In this document: positions 54,971 through 63,795 of the stretch, in pieces | Numbering within the stretch: position 1 is the first letter of the stretch | Layout: each line of letters begins with the position of its first letter | Position numbers and translations under genes: made by a program | Notes under the pieces: generated by a model | Databases searched by the model: none | Seen by the model: only the letters and a program-made list of their open reading frames with translations | What the model was told of the DNA's origin: nothing | Source: Filimonas zeae | GTDB lineage: Bacteria; Bacteroidota; Bacteroidia; Chitinophagales; Chitinophagaceae | Direction of reading: 5' to 3' | Length of the DNA stretch: 64,000 nt | NCBI RefSeq assembly: GCF_014641615.1 | Contig: NZ_BMIB01000002.1 | Coordinates: 806,001 to 870,000 of the forward strand

Positions 54971-56299
54971 TTATGCATTTGCCAGTGGCAGGCGAATGGT
55001 AAAGGTACTGCCTGCGCCGGGGCGGCTGGTAACGGTAATGCTGCCATACTGCAGCTCCATAAATTCGCGGCATAGATGCAGGCCCAGGCCCAGCCCTTTT
55101 TCGTTACCGGTGCCGCGGGTAGAAGACAGGTTAAAAGTAAACAGCTGACTGATGGCTTCGGGTGCCAGACCAATACCGGTATCCTGCACATGAATAACGC
55201 AGTAATGCTGCTGCAGCTGCGAATGCACCTGAATACTACCACCGGCAGGCGTAAACTTGATAGCGTTGTTGATAAGGTTACGCAGCACTATTTCCAGCAT
55301 CTGCTGATCGGCCAGTACTACGTGGGTATCTTCTATATCTACCATAAGGGCAATGCCCTTGTTATCGGCAAAAGCGCGCTGCGTGGCAGCCACCTCTTCC
55401 ACGGCTTTTTTTACGGGCAGGCTGATGAGTTTTACCCGCATGCCCTGTAGCTGGCTGTACGACCAGGAGAGCAGGTTGCTGAGCATATCGGAGGTGCTTA
55501 CGGTAAACTCTTTCAGGTGGCCCATAAACAATGCATGATCTTCGGGCGTGAGTTCCTGGTTATCCAGCATATCCACCACCTGGCCAATGCTGTTGAAAGG
55601 CCCGCGCAGATCGTGCGCCATTACCGAAAACAGTTTGTTCTTCTGCAGGTTCAGCAGCTCCAGCTGGCGGTTCTGCAGCAGTATTTTTGCCGCCTGCTCC
55701 TCTGCCACCTTCCGTTCTGTATTGTATTTGTTACGCAGATAAATGGTTACAAAGTACATACACACCAGTATGATGAGAAAGCTGGAAATAACATCGATAA
55801 ACCGGGACTGTTTGGAATCGTACGTATAGGGTACAAACCGCGGGTACCAGAGTTCCATTACCAGCAACGCGGCCGTAATACACAAATGGGTGCAAAACCA
55901 TACCAGATGCAACTGCCGTTTACTGAAAGCGATTAACAGCTGAAAAGTGAGCAGAAACAGAAACAAGGTAGGCCCCAGGCTGCCGGCATTAAACAGGTAA
56001 TTAATGATAAGGGTAATGTAAGACGCCACCGCATAGGATACAATACCCAGCAGGTGCCTGTGTTTAAAACGCGCCTGGTAATAAAACAGGGCGATGAGCA
56101 GTAATAATACCGCCATCATAACACACACATTCCACAAGCCAATAATGGCATTAAATGGCAGCAGGAATAACAGGATGGCAAATGACAGCACACAGATGCC
56201 ATGGAAAGATTGCTCTTCCGGCGCAAATTCCGCCGCATCTCCTATCAGATACTTCCACGTTTTTTCCAGAACAGGCTTATACACAAATCGGGTACGCAT
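54971..56299 (-). CDS. Membrane sensor histidine kinase
   Basis: 442 residues. Five to six membrane helices (about 33-190) without a large periplasmic domain, a short coiled coil, the H-box SVMAHDLRGPFNSIGQ with His 229, N-box LRNLINNAIKFT (339-350), G1 DTGIG (373-377) and G2 GLGLGL (402-407). It should autophosphorylate in response to something sensed in the membrane. No response regulator gene is adjacent on either side, so it is an orphan. It is followed by the phospholipase gene after 75 bases containing a weak hairpin. Confidence 0.92.
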   Translation of the reverse strand: MRTRFVYKPVLEKTWKYLIGDAAEFAPEEQSFHGICVLSFAILLFLLPFNAIIGLWNVCVMMAVLLLLIALFYYQARFKHRHLLGIVSYAVASYITLIINYLFNAGSLGPTLFLFLLTFQLLIAFSKRQLHLVWFCTHLCITAALLVMELWYPRFVPYTYDSKQSRFIDVISSFLIILVCMYFVTIYLRNKYNTERKVAEEQAAKILLQNRQLELLNLQKNKLFSVMAHDLRGPFNSIGQVVDMLDNQELTPEDHALFMGHLKEFTVSTSDMLSNLLSWSYSQLQGMRVKLISLPVKKAVEEVAATQRAFADNKGIALMVDIEDTHVVLADQQMLEIVLRNLINNAIKFTPAGGSIQVHSQLQQHYCVIHVQDTGIGLAPEAISQLFTFNLSSTRGTGNEKGLGLGLHLCREFMELQYGSITVTSRPGAGSTFTIRLPLANA

Positions 56300-56359
56300 A
56301 AAAAAAAGCCGTTGAGGGTTAAACAGCCCTAAAAATAGGGTTTTACGCGCCCGTTGTTG

Positions 56360-57670
56360 CTAGAAATGGTATTGATGTGTAAAATTTATAATTTCTTTTA
56401 CCAGGGTATCCTCCGAATGGCTGGTAATGTTGATAAGCGCGTAATTGTTTGCGCCTGTAGCTGCCTGGCTACGCCAGGCAAGCTGGCTGATGGTATGATG
56501 GCTACCATTATAATACCACCAGGCGGTATACAGGCGGTTGGTATCCTGATTCAACTGTGCCATATACACAGTATGCCCGGCCACCTGCTGCTCCTGCACA
56601 TGGGTAAACTGGTAGCCGCTACCCTTCCAGCATATCATAGGATGATGTTCTGTAGCATAAAAGCCCGGAATAGCTTTTACATAAATTAACCCGTTGCTGC
56701 TTACAAAACGCGCTACATTACCGGGCAGCAGTGTTTTCTGATACCCCGGCAGCCGGCCGGTAAGGGAAGTAGCCGGGGGCGCCTGGTAATGGCCGCGCAG
56801 GGCCAGCGCTGCGCCAACACCTGCCAGTAACAGTACATGCAGTATGGAACTAACCCGCCGTGCAGGCAATACCGGTTGAGTGGATGGCAGCAGCGCTCCT
56901 TTTGTTTGCACCAGTTTACGGGTAAGAAAAACAGCCGGCACCAGTACGCATATACACCAGCAGCAGATGCCCATACATTCGTGCCCCCAGGTACCCGGCA
57001 GTAACGCAAAATACACCAGACAGGTAATGCGGTACAGGTTGGCTACAATATTCAGCACAAGCACAGCTGCCAGCAACAGCCCCACCCAGCGCGCCGGCAA
57101 CCGGCGGGCATACCTTTTCTGATACACCACTACCAGCAGTAACGCAGCCAGCAGCGAGGCCATAAGCATCTGTAGCCCCATACAGGCAGGGTCTACCGCA
57201 AAACTGGTACTGCCGCACCGGATAACATTACCCTCTGCATAGGCGGTTAGCCCGCAGGCGGTAAGGATACCCGATGCTATTTTTGACAATTGTAACCGGA
57301 TGGGAAAGGTAAACAGATTGGCTGCAAAATCGGCCGCGCTGCTGGCAAAACACACCGCCAGCACCGCAGCCAGGGGCACCCTTTTAATAAAACATTCCAC
57401 TGCAAAAAATGCCCCGCATACCAATGCCGCCAGCAGAAAATGTTTAAAAGGTAAACAACAGAACAAGACCAGAAACACCAGTGCTGCTATACCAAAACGA
57501 TAGCGACGTACCGGCGGCCCCTGGGGTTGGTACAGCAGCGACAACAGGATGGTAAGGCCCCCCAGTTGTACGCTGAGGGAATGCCAAAGCACATAGTTAT
57601 GTAAACCGGTTATTAAAATGGCTACATAACCCGACAGTAAAAAAAACAACCATTTTTTATCAGCAGTCAT
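56360..57670 (-). CDS. xrtN: Exosortase N with fused EpsI-like C-terminal domain
   Basis: 436 residues. About eight membrane helices with the exosortase catalytic triad in order: Cys 163 (DPACMGLQML), Arg 214 (NLYRITCLVY) and His 230 (GTWGHECMG). The last 140 residues after a final helix (about 290) form a periplasmic domain with ATEHHPMICWKGSGYQF, similar to the EpsI domain that accompanies other exosortases. It should cleave and process proteins bearing a PEP-CTERM-like tail at the inner membrane; such a tail is on the product of the gene 12 bases upstream. Family name from the triad, neighbour and phylum. Confidence 0.9.
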   Translation of the reverse strand: MTADKKWLFFLLSGYVAILITGLHNYVLWHSLSVQLGGLTILLSLLYQPQGPPVRRYRFGIAALVFLVLFCCLPFKHFLLAALVCGAFFAVECFIKRVPLAAVLAVCFASSAADFAANLFTFPIRLQLSKIASGILTACGLTAYAEGNVIRCGSTSFAVDPACMGLQMLMASLLAALLLVVVYQKRYARRLPARWVGLLLAAVLVLNIVANLYRITCLVYFALLPGTWGHECMGICCWCICVLVPAVFLTRKLVQTKGALLPSTQPVLPARRVSSILHVLLLAGVGAALALRGHYQAPPATSLTGRLPGYQKTLLPGNVARFVSSNGLIYVKAIPGFYATEHHPMICWKGSGYQFTHVQEQQVAGHTVYMAQLNQDTNRLYTAWWYYNGSHHTISQLAWRSQAATGANNYALINITSHSEDTLVKEIINFTHQYHF

Positions 57671-57682
57671 TCCCGTATTGAT

Positions 57683-60187
57683 TTAAAGAAGAGAAGGGCG
57701 GTATACCGCAAAAATTAATACCAGCAATACAATAATGATAAGCACCCACTCATGCGGCTCGGGCACAGAACCTGTGGCCTGATGCGCGGCGTTCTGCAGG
57801 CTGTTTTTACTGGCTTTGATATCGAACCGGTCGTAATCCTGCTGTGTTTCCAATACAATTAAACTGGAAGCAGGCGATACCACATAGGCCTGCTGTGCCT
57901 CAGTAATTACCGGTTCGGGCACCTCTTCCCCCGCCAGCAGGGCGGTACCTGATTTTTGCAGAATATGGTTGTAAGCAAACAAACGCATCAGATGGTCTGG
58001 CGCAGTACCGTTTGAACGGGCCAGCGCGCTATCGCTTTGTATAATGGCCATTCCTGCTTCCGGTAACTCTATACGGTTATCGTTTTCTGTACCGGCTACA
58101 AACTGCCTGCTACGCAGCAGCCCGCTTAACTGTATAAGATTGCCCGCTGCATAGTGAAAAGCCCGGAACTCTTTTAAAGTACGGATATAGGGTGACAGCG
58201 TATCGCCTATATTAAACAGCTTTATGCGTTGGCCATTGGCAAAACATTGCTGCAGCTGTTGTAAAAATCCGTGCCCTTTTAAATCGTGCAACACCGGAGA
58301 GGTAAAAGTACCTTTACTTACCACCAGCGCCGAAAACGGTTCTTTTATCCGGAAAAACGGAAACAGGCTGAACCGGTACTGCCGTAATTCTTTAAACAGC
58401 CTGCTTTTATTTTCTTCTGTTACCTGCGTTAGCTCATCCTTTTCATTGGCCACATACACCTTTTTATACTTTACCATTTGGTAGGCCGTGTTACATTCCT
58501 CACTGGTCCAGGCTTCATTAATATCCAGATATACATGGGTAAAACTGGTAGTATCGGTTACGGGTGTGTACGGCTCCGGGTGCCAGGCTTTACCATTAAA
58601 AACAAAGGCTTCCCCGGACGGTTCTGTATTGCTCACACTCATTTCCCAATCGGTTTTGTAACTGCCGGATTGCAGATAAGTCTGTTCGCCTGCGCGCACA
58701 AAACTCAACGGCAGGTGTACAGCTGTTTGCGGGCCCATTACCTGTACTTCGGTAGTGGCTTTTGCACCAGACCAGTCTGGCCCTTTAAAAAATACCGAGG
58801 TGTAATACAATTGATTGTTCCGCAACTGCAGCGGACTGGTAACGCCTATTTTAAACTTACGGTGCTGGTTACGCAGCACCGGAAACACCCGTACGGTAAT
58901 AATATTCCCCTCCTGCCAGTGCACCACAGAAGGATCGCGCCGCTGCACGCCTACAATGGTTTTATAAGCGGTATCTGCCTGGGCTTTGGTGGTGAGCAGG
59001 CCTTTTTCTTCCCGGCCATTGATCCAGAGCGACAGTGAGGTAACCACACTACCCTGGGGCAGCTGGAAGGAGTAAATAGCTTCTTCCGCACCATCACTCC
59101 AGGGGCTGGGCGGTGCCTGGTTGCTGATTACCACCCCCAGTTCGGTATACGACATACGGAAGGACGGCCAGATGGCCACTTTGGTATCTACCTTATCTGT
59201 AAACAAATGATCGCCCAGCCACAATCGTTCCTGCGCCTGATGCCGTGCCTGATACATGGCTTCCAGTACTTTAATGCGTTTTTCATCAGCCATATTAATA
59301 GTGCCCGCCAGCAGAGAAGACGTGATTACCAGCGGATCGTGCTTGCGCTGTTCATCTATTGAGCGGGAAGGCAGGGAGAAAAAAGACATATGCCCCGCAT
59401 CAGCCGTTTCATATACCAGCCCTGTTTTAAGCATTTTTTCGGTAACCATATTTTGTGGAAGCGTACGTGCAGTGTTAACCCAGGCAGGAAGTGCGGGATT
59501 ACCCTCAATAGATGCATCGCCATATTTCCGGTTAATATGTGACAGGTTAACACACCATAGAAAAACAAAGCATATGGTTATGATTACAGAAAATGCGATA
59601 CCAGCCATTAGCGCATACCTGTAGCGGGAACCTGTAAGCTGATACCGCTTTATGAGCACTACCGAGTAAATAAAAAACAATAGCGGAACAAAGGTGTGCA
59701 GCGATATACCAATACCTATAGCAGCCAGTAAACTGATGCCGTATAAGGGTACCAGGTAGAGTGCTAAATAAGCATAAAACGGCAGGCTTGCCCCCAGGAT
59801 AAATGTTTGCAGCTGCTGTAGCCTGCCAGGCATGTTTGTAAAAAAATAAAAAGAGAGATAATTGATACAGGATATAACCAATACCCAGCACATCCATAAA
59901 GTTGCCGATTGAAACACTTCCATCTGGCGGTTAAGCCCATAAGCGCTGATTAAAAAGAGTACCAGAAATATCCAGAACACATGCAGGCCTTCCCTGCCCT
60001 TTTTTAAACGGCCGCTGAACAGCAGCACCAAAAAGTAACAACCCGCAAGGCCAATGTGAATCATAAACAAAGCCTCTGTCTGGATCTGAAAAAGCAGGGG
60101 CGCCACAAAAAGCAGTATTTGCACTAACAGTAACAGCATGCCCGTACTCCAGACGGTATCATTCCATTTCTCTTTAAGGGTAAGCAT
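57683..60187 (-). CDS. XrtN-system VIT-domain protein with PEP-CTERM-like tail
   Basis: 834 residues. The first 225 contain about eight membrane helices. A VIT domain follows (about 335-460: SPWSDGAEEAIYSFQLPQGS, VTSLSLWINGREEKGLLTTK, AYKTIVGVQRRDPSVVHW), then a VWA-like region without an obvious MIDAS. The C-terminus is VPEPHEW (808-814), a membrane helix and YRPSLL: the layout of an exosortase sorting signal with a Pro-Glu-Pro motif. It is therefore likely the dedicated substrate of the exosortase encoded next to it. Its upstream region faces the divergent HD-PycTM gene. Confidence 0.88.
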   Translation of the reverse strand: MLTLKEKWNDTVWSTGMLLLLVQILLFVAPLLFQIQTEALFMIHIGLAGCYFLVLLFSGRLKKGREGLHVFWIFLVLFLISAYGLNRQMEVFQSATLWMCWVLVISCINYLSFYFFTNMPGRLQQLQTFILGASLPFYAYLALYLVPLYGISLLAAIGIGISLHTFVPLLFFIYSVVLIKRYQLTGSRYRYALMAGIAFSVIITICFVFLWCVNLSHINRKYGDASIEGNPALPAWVNTARTLPQNMVTEKMLKTGLVYETADAGHMSFFSLPSRSIDEQRKHDPLVITSSLLAGTINMADEKRIKVLEAMYQARHQAQERLWLGDHLFTDKVDTKVAIWPSFRMSYTELGVVISNQAPPSPWSDGAEEAIYSFQLPQGSVVTSLSLWINGREEKGLLTTKAQADTAYKTIVGVQRRDPSVVHWQEGNIITVRVFPVLRNQHRKFKIGVTSPLQLRNNQLYYTSVFFKGPDWSGAKATTEVQVMGPQTAVHLPLSFVRAGEQTYLQSGSYKTDWEMSVSNTEPSGEAFVFNGKAWHPEPYTPVTDTTSFTHVYLDINEAWTSEECNTAYQMVKYKKVYVANEKDELTQVTEENKSRLFKELRQYRFSLFPFFRIKEPFSALVVSKGTFTSPVLHDLKGHGFLQQLQQCFANGQRIKLFNIGDTLSPYIRTLKEFRAFHYAAGNLIQLSGLLRSRQFVAGTENDNRIELPEAGMAIIQSDSALARSNGTAPDHLMRLFAYNHILQKSGTALLAGEEVPEPVITEAQQAYVVSPASSLIVLETQQDYDRFDIKASKNSLQNAAHQATGSVPEPHEWVLIIIVLLVLIFAVYRPSLL

Positions 60188-60222
60188 TATATTCGTTTTT
60201 TAAGACAATAAATCAAACAAGC

Positions 60223-60239
60223 ACTTTGAAACTCAAAGT
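60223..60239. repeat. 17-bp operator-like dyad, copy 1
   Basis: ACTTTGAAACTCAAAGT, arms ACTTTGA/TCAAAGT. It matches copy 2 at 15 of 17 positions and lies 36 bases upstream of the VIT-protein start. Confidence 0.6.
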
Positions 60240-60291
60240 TTAAACCCATTTAAAATCCCGCTTTTTACGCAGGATTCTGTTTTTTGAATAA

Positions 60292-60308
60292 ACTTTGAAC
60301 CACAAAGT
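60292..60308. repeat. 17-bp operator-like dyad, copy 2
   Basis: ACTTTGAACCACAAAGT, arms ACTTTG/CAAAGT, 69 bases (start to start) from copy 1. Two such dyads are seen in this intergenic region and I noticed none elsewhere in the window. Confidence 0.6.
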
Positions 60309-60527
60309 AAACTATACCGGAACAAGCAGCCAAATTTTTCTTTGGTTGCCCCGGGGCAGCATACTATGATGGAGGGGCGGCAGGCGGTACTTACCGGAAT
60401 TGCCAACAAAAGCAACGAAACAGCCAAATAAAATATGGCATTGCGCTATAAGGAGAAAGATAAATACCTTAGCATTACACCGTAAAGCACACGGCACTAA
60501 GGCCGCGCAATTTATACAACAGAATAT

Positions 60528-61736
60528 ATGAATTATACAACGTTACTGGAAGAAGTGAAGCATCACGCCCTGCATTTCTTTAAAACGCATGAAGAAACTC
60601 CCTTCCTGTATCACAACCTGGGGCATACAGAAGCCGTGGTAAAAGCGGCCACCCAAATGGCCTCTTATTACAAGCTGAGCGACCGCGATGTATTTATTGT
60701 ATTAACAGCCGCCTGGTTTCACGACATGGGGTATTACACCGGCCCGGCAGAAGGGCATGAGAAAACCGCTGCCGACCTGGCCGCCATATTTCTGCGCCAG
60801 CATGGGGTGGATGAACCTACCATTACCGAGGTGCAGCAATGTATTATGGCCACCTGCATGAACGGACAAACGCCCGAGGGCTTAAAAGCACAGATAGTAA
60901 CCGATGCCGACCTTTTCCACTGGGGTACCGATGAGTTTGCCGAACGCAACAAGCTGATGCGGAAAGAAGCGGAAACCCGGCTGAATAAAAAAATAGCCAA
61001 AGAAGACTGGCAGCGCGGCACCATTAAACTGCTGAGCACCCACCATTATAAAACCAGCTATGGCCAGCAGTTTCTGGAGCCGAAGAAGAAAGAAAACCTG
61101 GAAAAGCTGAAAGCAAAATTTGAAGAGCCCCCGCTGCTGGTAAACATAAGCACCAAAGCCACTACCCTGCCCGAAGCCGCCACCGGCAAAAAAGGCAATA
61201 ACAACCGCCCGGATAAAGGTATTGAAACCATGTTTCGCATAAGCAGCGGCAACAACCAGCGGCTGAGTGATATGGCAGATAACAAGGCGCACATTATGAT
61301 ATCTACCACTTCTATTATATTATCGGTAATACTGAGTGTGCTGCTGCGCAAGCTGGAAGATAACCCGCACCTGGTAATACCCACCATGTTATTACTGGTG
61401 GTGTGCGTTACCACCATGGTGTTTGCCATACTGGCTACCCGCCCCAACCTGAGCAACGGTACGTTTACACAGGAAGACATTGACACTAAAAAAGTAAACC
61501 TGCTGTTTTTTGGCAACTTTTACCGCATGAGCTATGATGAATATGCCAATGCCATGAACCACATGATGAACGACCGTGACTTTTTATACGGCAGCCTTAC
61601 CAAAGATGTATACTCGCAGGGCGTGGTGCTGAGCCGTAAATACCGGTTGTTGCGCAAGGCGTACGACATATTTATGTTTGGTATTATACTATCGGTAGTT
61701 GCCTTTGCATTTGCCACCATCATATTTGGACATTAA
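60528..61736 (+). CDS. HD-domain phosphohydrolase fused to Pycsar-type membrane effector (PycTM/DUF5706)
   Basis: 402 residues. N-terminal HD domain (about 1-180) with the metal ligands H33 (NLGHTEAV), H65-D66 (WFHDMGYY) and D126 (VTDADLF); this fold cleaves nucleotide phosphoesters. After a Lys-rich linker (about 185-228) comes the DUF5706/PycTM domain (230-402): GIETMFRISSGNNQRLSDMA, DNKAHIMISTTSIIL, helices at about 256-273, 282-303 and 381-400, and the FFGNFYRMSYDEYANAM block. PycTM proteins are membrane-disrupting effectors of Pycsar defence triggered by cCMP or cUMP. No cyclase gene is adjacent. The ATG of ppk1 is 10 bases after the stop. Confidence 0.9.
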   Translation: MNYTTLLEEVKHHALHFFKTHEETPFLYHNLGHTEAVVKAATQMASYYKLSDRDVFIVLTAAWFHDMGYYTGPAEGHEKTAADLAAIFLRQHGVDEPTITEVQQCIMATCMNGQTPEGLKAQIVTDADLFHWGTDEFAERNKLMRKEAETRLNKKIAKEDWQRGTIKLLSTHHYKTSYGQQFLEPKKKENLEKLKAKFEEPPLLVNISTKATTLPEAATGKKGNNNRPDKGIETMFRISSGNNQRLSDMADNKAHIMISTTSIILSVILSVLLRKLEDNPHLVIPTMLLLVVCVTTMVFAILATRPNLSNGTFTQEDIDTKKVNLLFFGNFYRMSYDEYANAMNHMMNDRDFLYGSLTKDVYSQGVVLSRKYRLLRKAYDIFMFGIILSVVAFAFATIIFGH

Positions 61737-61746
61737 TAACACAGTA

Positions 61747-63765
61747 ATGGAGTACTATTTCTTTAACCGTGATATAAGCTGGCTTTATTTTAACGAACGG
61801 GTTTTGGAAGAAGCGGCCAAAGACACAGTGCCTTTACTGGAGCGCATTCGTTTTTTAAGCATTTATTCCAGCAACCTGGATGAGTTTTACCGGGTACGTA
61901 TGCCCTCGCTGATGGCTTTGCAGAAAGTAAGCAAAGAAACCATTGACATACCTTACGAAGAAGCTGCGGCCATGATTAACCGGCAGCAGCAGGAATACGG
62001 CCGCATACTGAACAGCCGTATTAAACCGGAACTGGAGCAACTGGGTTACCGCCTGCTGAACGATGGTGTAATACCACAGGCCATAGCAACCAGCTGCGCC
62101 CGCTGGTTTTTTAACCAGGCAGCCGGTTTTTTACAACCCGTAATGCTGAAGCCCGGTGATACCAGTTTTTTTCCGGAAAACAACCAGTTGTACCAACTGG
62201 TAGCTACACAAACACCCGATAACCGCGAACAGCTGTATCTGGTAAACATACCCGTAGCCCAGACAGGCCGTTTTTTAAAAACGCCCGACCCGGAGAGTGA
62301 CCACACTTATCTGGTTTTTATAGAAGATATGATTGCGCAAAACCTGACGCACCTGTTTCCCGGCAGGGTAATACAGGGCACCTGGAATATTAAAATTACC
62401 CGGGATGCAGAGCTGGACCTGCTGGATGAGTTTGGCGACCTGGCAGAGAAGATGGAAAAGCAACTGGTTAAACGCGACTTTGGTTTTGCCACCCGCTTTT
62501 TATACGAGCCGGGTATGCCCTTACGCCACCTGCAAACCCTGGTGCAGCAGTTTAACCTGAACAAAGCCAGTGTAGTGGAAGGTGGCAAACACCACAACCT
62601 GCGCGACCTGGACAGCCTGCCGGTGGCAGACCGCGCCGCAGCCTACCCTGCCTGGCCGGCTGCGGAAGACGCGATACCATTGCAGAACAGTACCCTTTTT
62701 GAACAGGTAAGCCTGCGCGACCATGTAATACATACCCCCTACCAGAGTTATGATGCCATACTACGTTTTTTTAACGAAGCAGCTATTAACCCCGATGCAG
62801 AGGAGGTATATACCACTATGTACCGCGTAGCCAGCAACAGCCGCATTGCACAGGCATTGATTACTGCTGCCCGCAATGGCAAAAAGGTATCGGTACTGGT
62901 TGAGCTGAAAGCCCGGTTTGATGAGGCCAATAACGTACGCTGGGCCCGGAAAATGAAGGCAGCAGGCGTACGCATATTGTACAGCAGCAATGCCCTGAAA
63001 GTACACGCCAAAATAGCACTGGTAAAACGTAAACACGCCACCCTGCCCCTGCTGGGCCTGATGGCTACCGGCAACCTGAACGAAACCACCGCACGTTTTT
63101 ATACCGATCATATTTTATTTACCGCCCACCAGCCCATGCTGCGTGAAATGGGGCAGCTTTTTACCTTTTTAACCAAACGCAAAAAGCCCGCAGCGGAAGA
63201 TGCCATTCCTTTTCAGCACCTGCTGGTAGCGCAGTTTAATCTGCAGCGCCGGTTTGTGGAACTGATTGACCGGGAGATAGCCCATGCCCGGCAGCAGTTG
63301 CCTGCCGCTATTACCATTAAGCTGAACAACCTGGAAGAGGAAGTACTGATTAAGAAACTGTACGAAGCTTCGCAGGCGGGTGTAAAAATAACACTGGTAG
63401 TACGCAGCATTTGTCGCCTGGTACCTGGTGTGCCCGGTATGAGTGAGAACATTACCATTAAGCGGATAGTGGACCGGTACCTGGAGCACGGGCGCATATT
63501 TATATTTCATAACAATGATGCACCGGAGGTGTTTATGGGTTCGGCAGACTGGATGAACCGCAATGTGTACCGGCGTATTGAAGTATGTTTTCCCATTTAC
63601 GACAACAGCATACGGCAGCAACTGCAGGAGATTGTGGCCATACAGGCGGCAGACAATGTACAGGCTGTGTGGATAGATGAGCAACTAAACAACGTACCGG
63701 TGGCGGTGGCAGAACCCGCCATACGATCGCAGGAAGCTATTTACCGGATGTTAAAGCAGATATAG
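61747..63765 (+). CDS. ppk1: Polyphosphate kinase 1
   Basis: 672 residues from the ATG at 61747 (the frame extends upstream into the HD gene, but YYFFNRDISWLYFNERVLEE is the canonical PPK1 start). N domain, head domain and two phospholipase-D-like catalytic domains. The catalytic histidines are recognisable: H420 in SNALKVHAKIAL and H581 in YLEHGRIFIF, corresponding to H435 and H592 of the E. coli enzyme. It reversibly transfers the terminal phosphate of ATP to inorganic polyphosphate. Full length, no visible defect. Coupled to the HD-PycTM gene. Confidence 0.97.
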   Translation: MEYYFFNRDISWLYFNERVLEEAAKDTVPLLERIRFLSIYSSNLDEFYRVRMPSLMALQKVSKETIDIPYEEAAAMINRQQQEYGRILNSRIKPELEQLGYRLLNDGVIPQAIATSCARWFFNQAAGFLQPVMLKPGDTSFFPENNQLYQLVATQTPDNREQLYLVNIPVAQTGRFLKTPDPESDHTYLVFIEDMIAQNLTHLFPGRVIQGTWNIKITRDAELDLLDEFGDLAEKMEKQLVKRDFGFATRFLYEPGMPLRHLQTLVQQFNLNKASVVEGGKHHNLRDLDSLPVADRAAAYPAWPAAEDAIPLQNSTLFEQVSLRDHVIHTPYQSYDAILRFFNEAAINPDAEEVYTTMYRVASNSRIAQALITAARNGKKVSVLVELKARFDEANNVRWARKMKAAGVRILYSSNALKVHAKIALVKRKHATLPLLGLMATGNLNETTARFYTDHILFTAHQPMLREMGQLFTFLTKRKKPAAEDAIPFQHLLVAQFNLQRRFVELIDREIAHARQQLPAAITIKLNNLEEEVLIKKLYEASQAGVKITLVVRSICRLVPGVPGMSENITIKRIVDRYLEHGRIFIFHNNDAPEVFMGSADWMNRNVYRRIEVCFPIYDNSIRQQLQEIVAIQAADNVQAVWIDEQLNNVPVAVAEPAIRSQEAIYRMLKQI

Positions 63766-63795
63766 AACAACAGGCAGCTATTTAAAACCAGACTT

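Larger units (their letters stand above)
60188..60527. other. Divergent intergenic region with two 17-bp dyads
   Basis: 340 bases between the XrtN operon (minus) and the HD-PycTM operon (plus). No coding frame seen. It holds the two matched dyads listed separately and a possible plus-strand promoter: TTG at 60441-60443, 21 bases, then TACCTTAG at 60465-60472 (one mismatch to TAnnTTTG). Confidence 0.55.

Noticed and set aside
57683..60187. A functional MIDAS VWA domain in the XrtN VIT protein
   Set aside because: No DxSxS motif is visible after the VIT domain; only the VIT part and the PEP-like tail can be supported.
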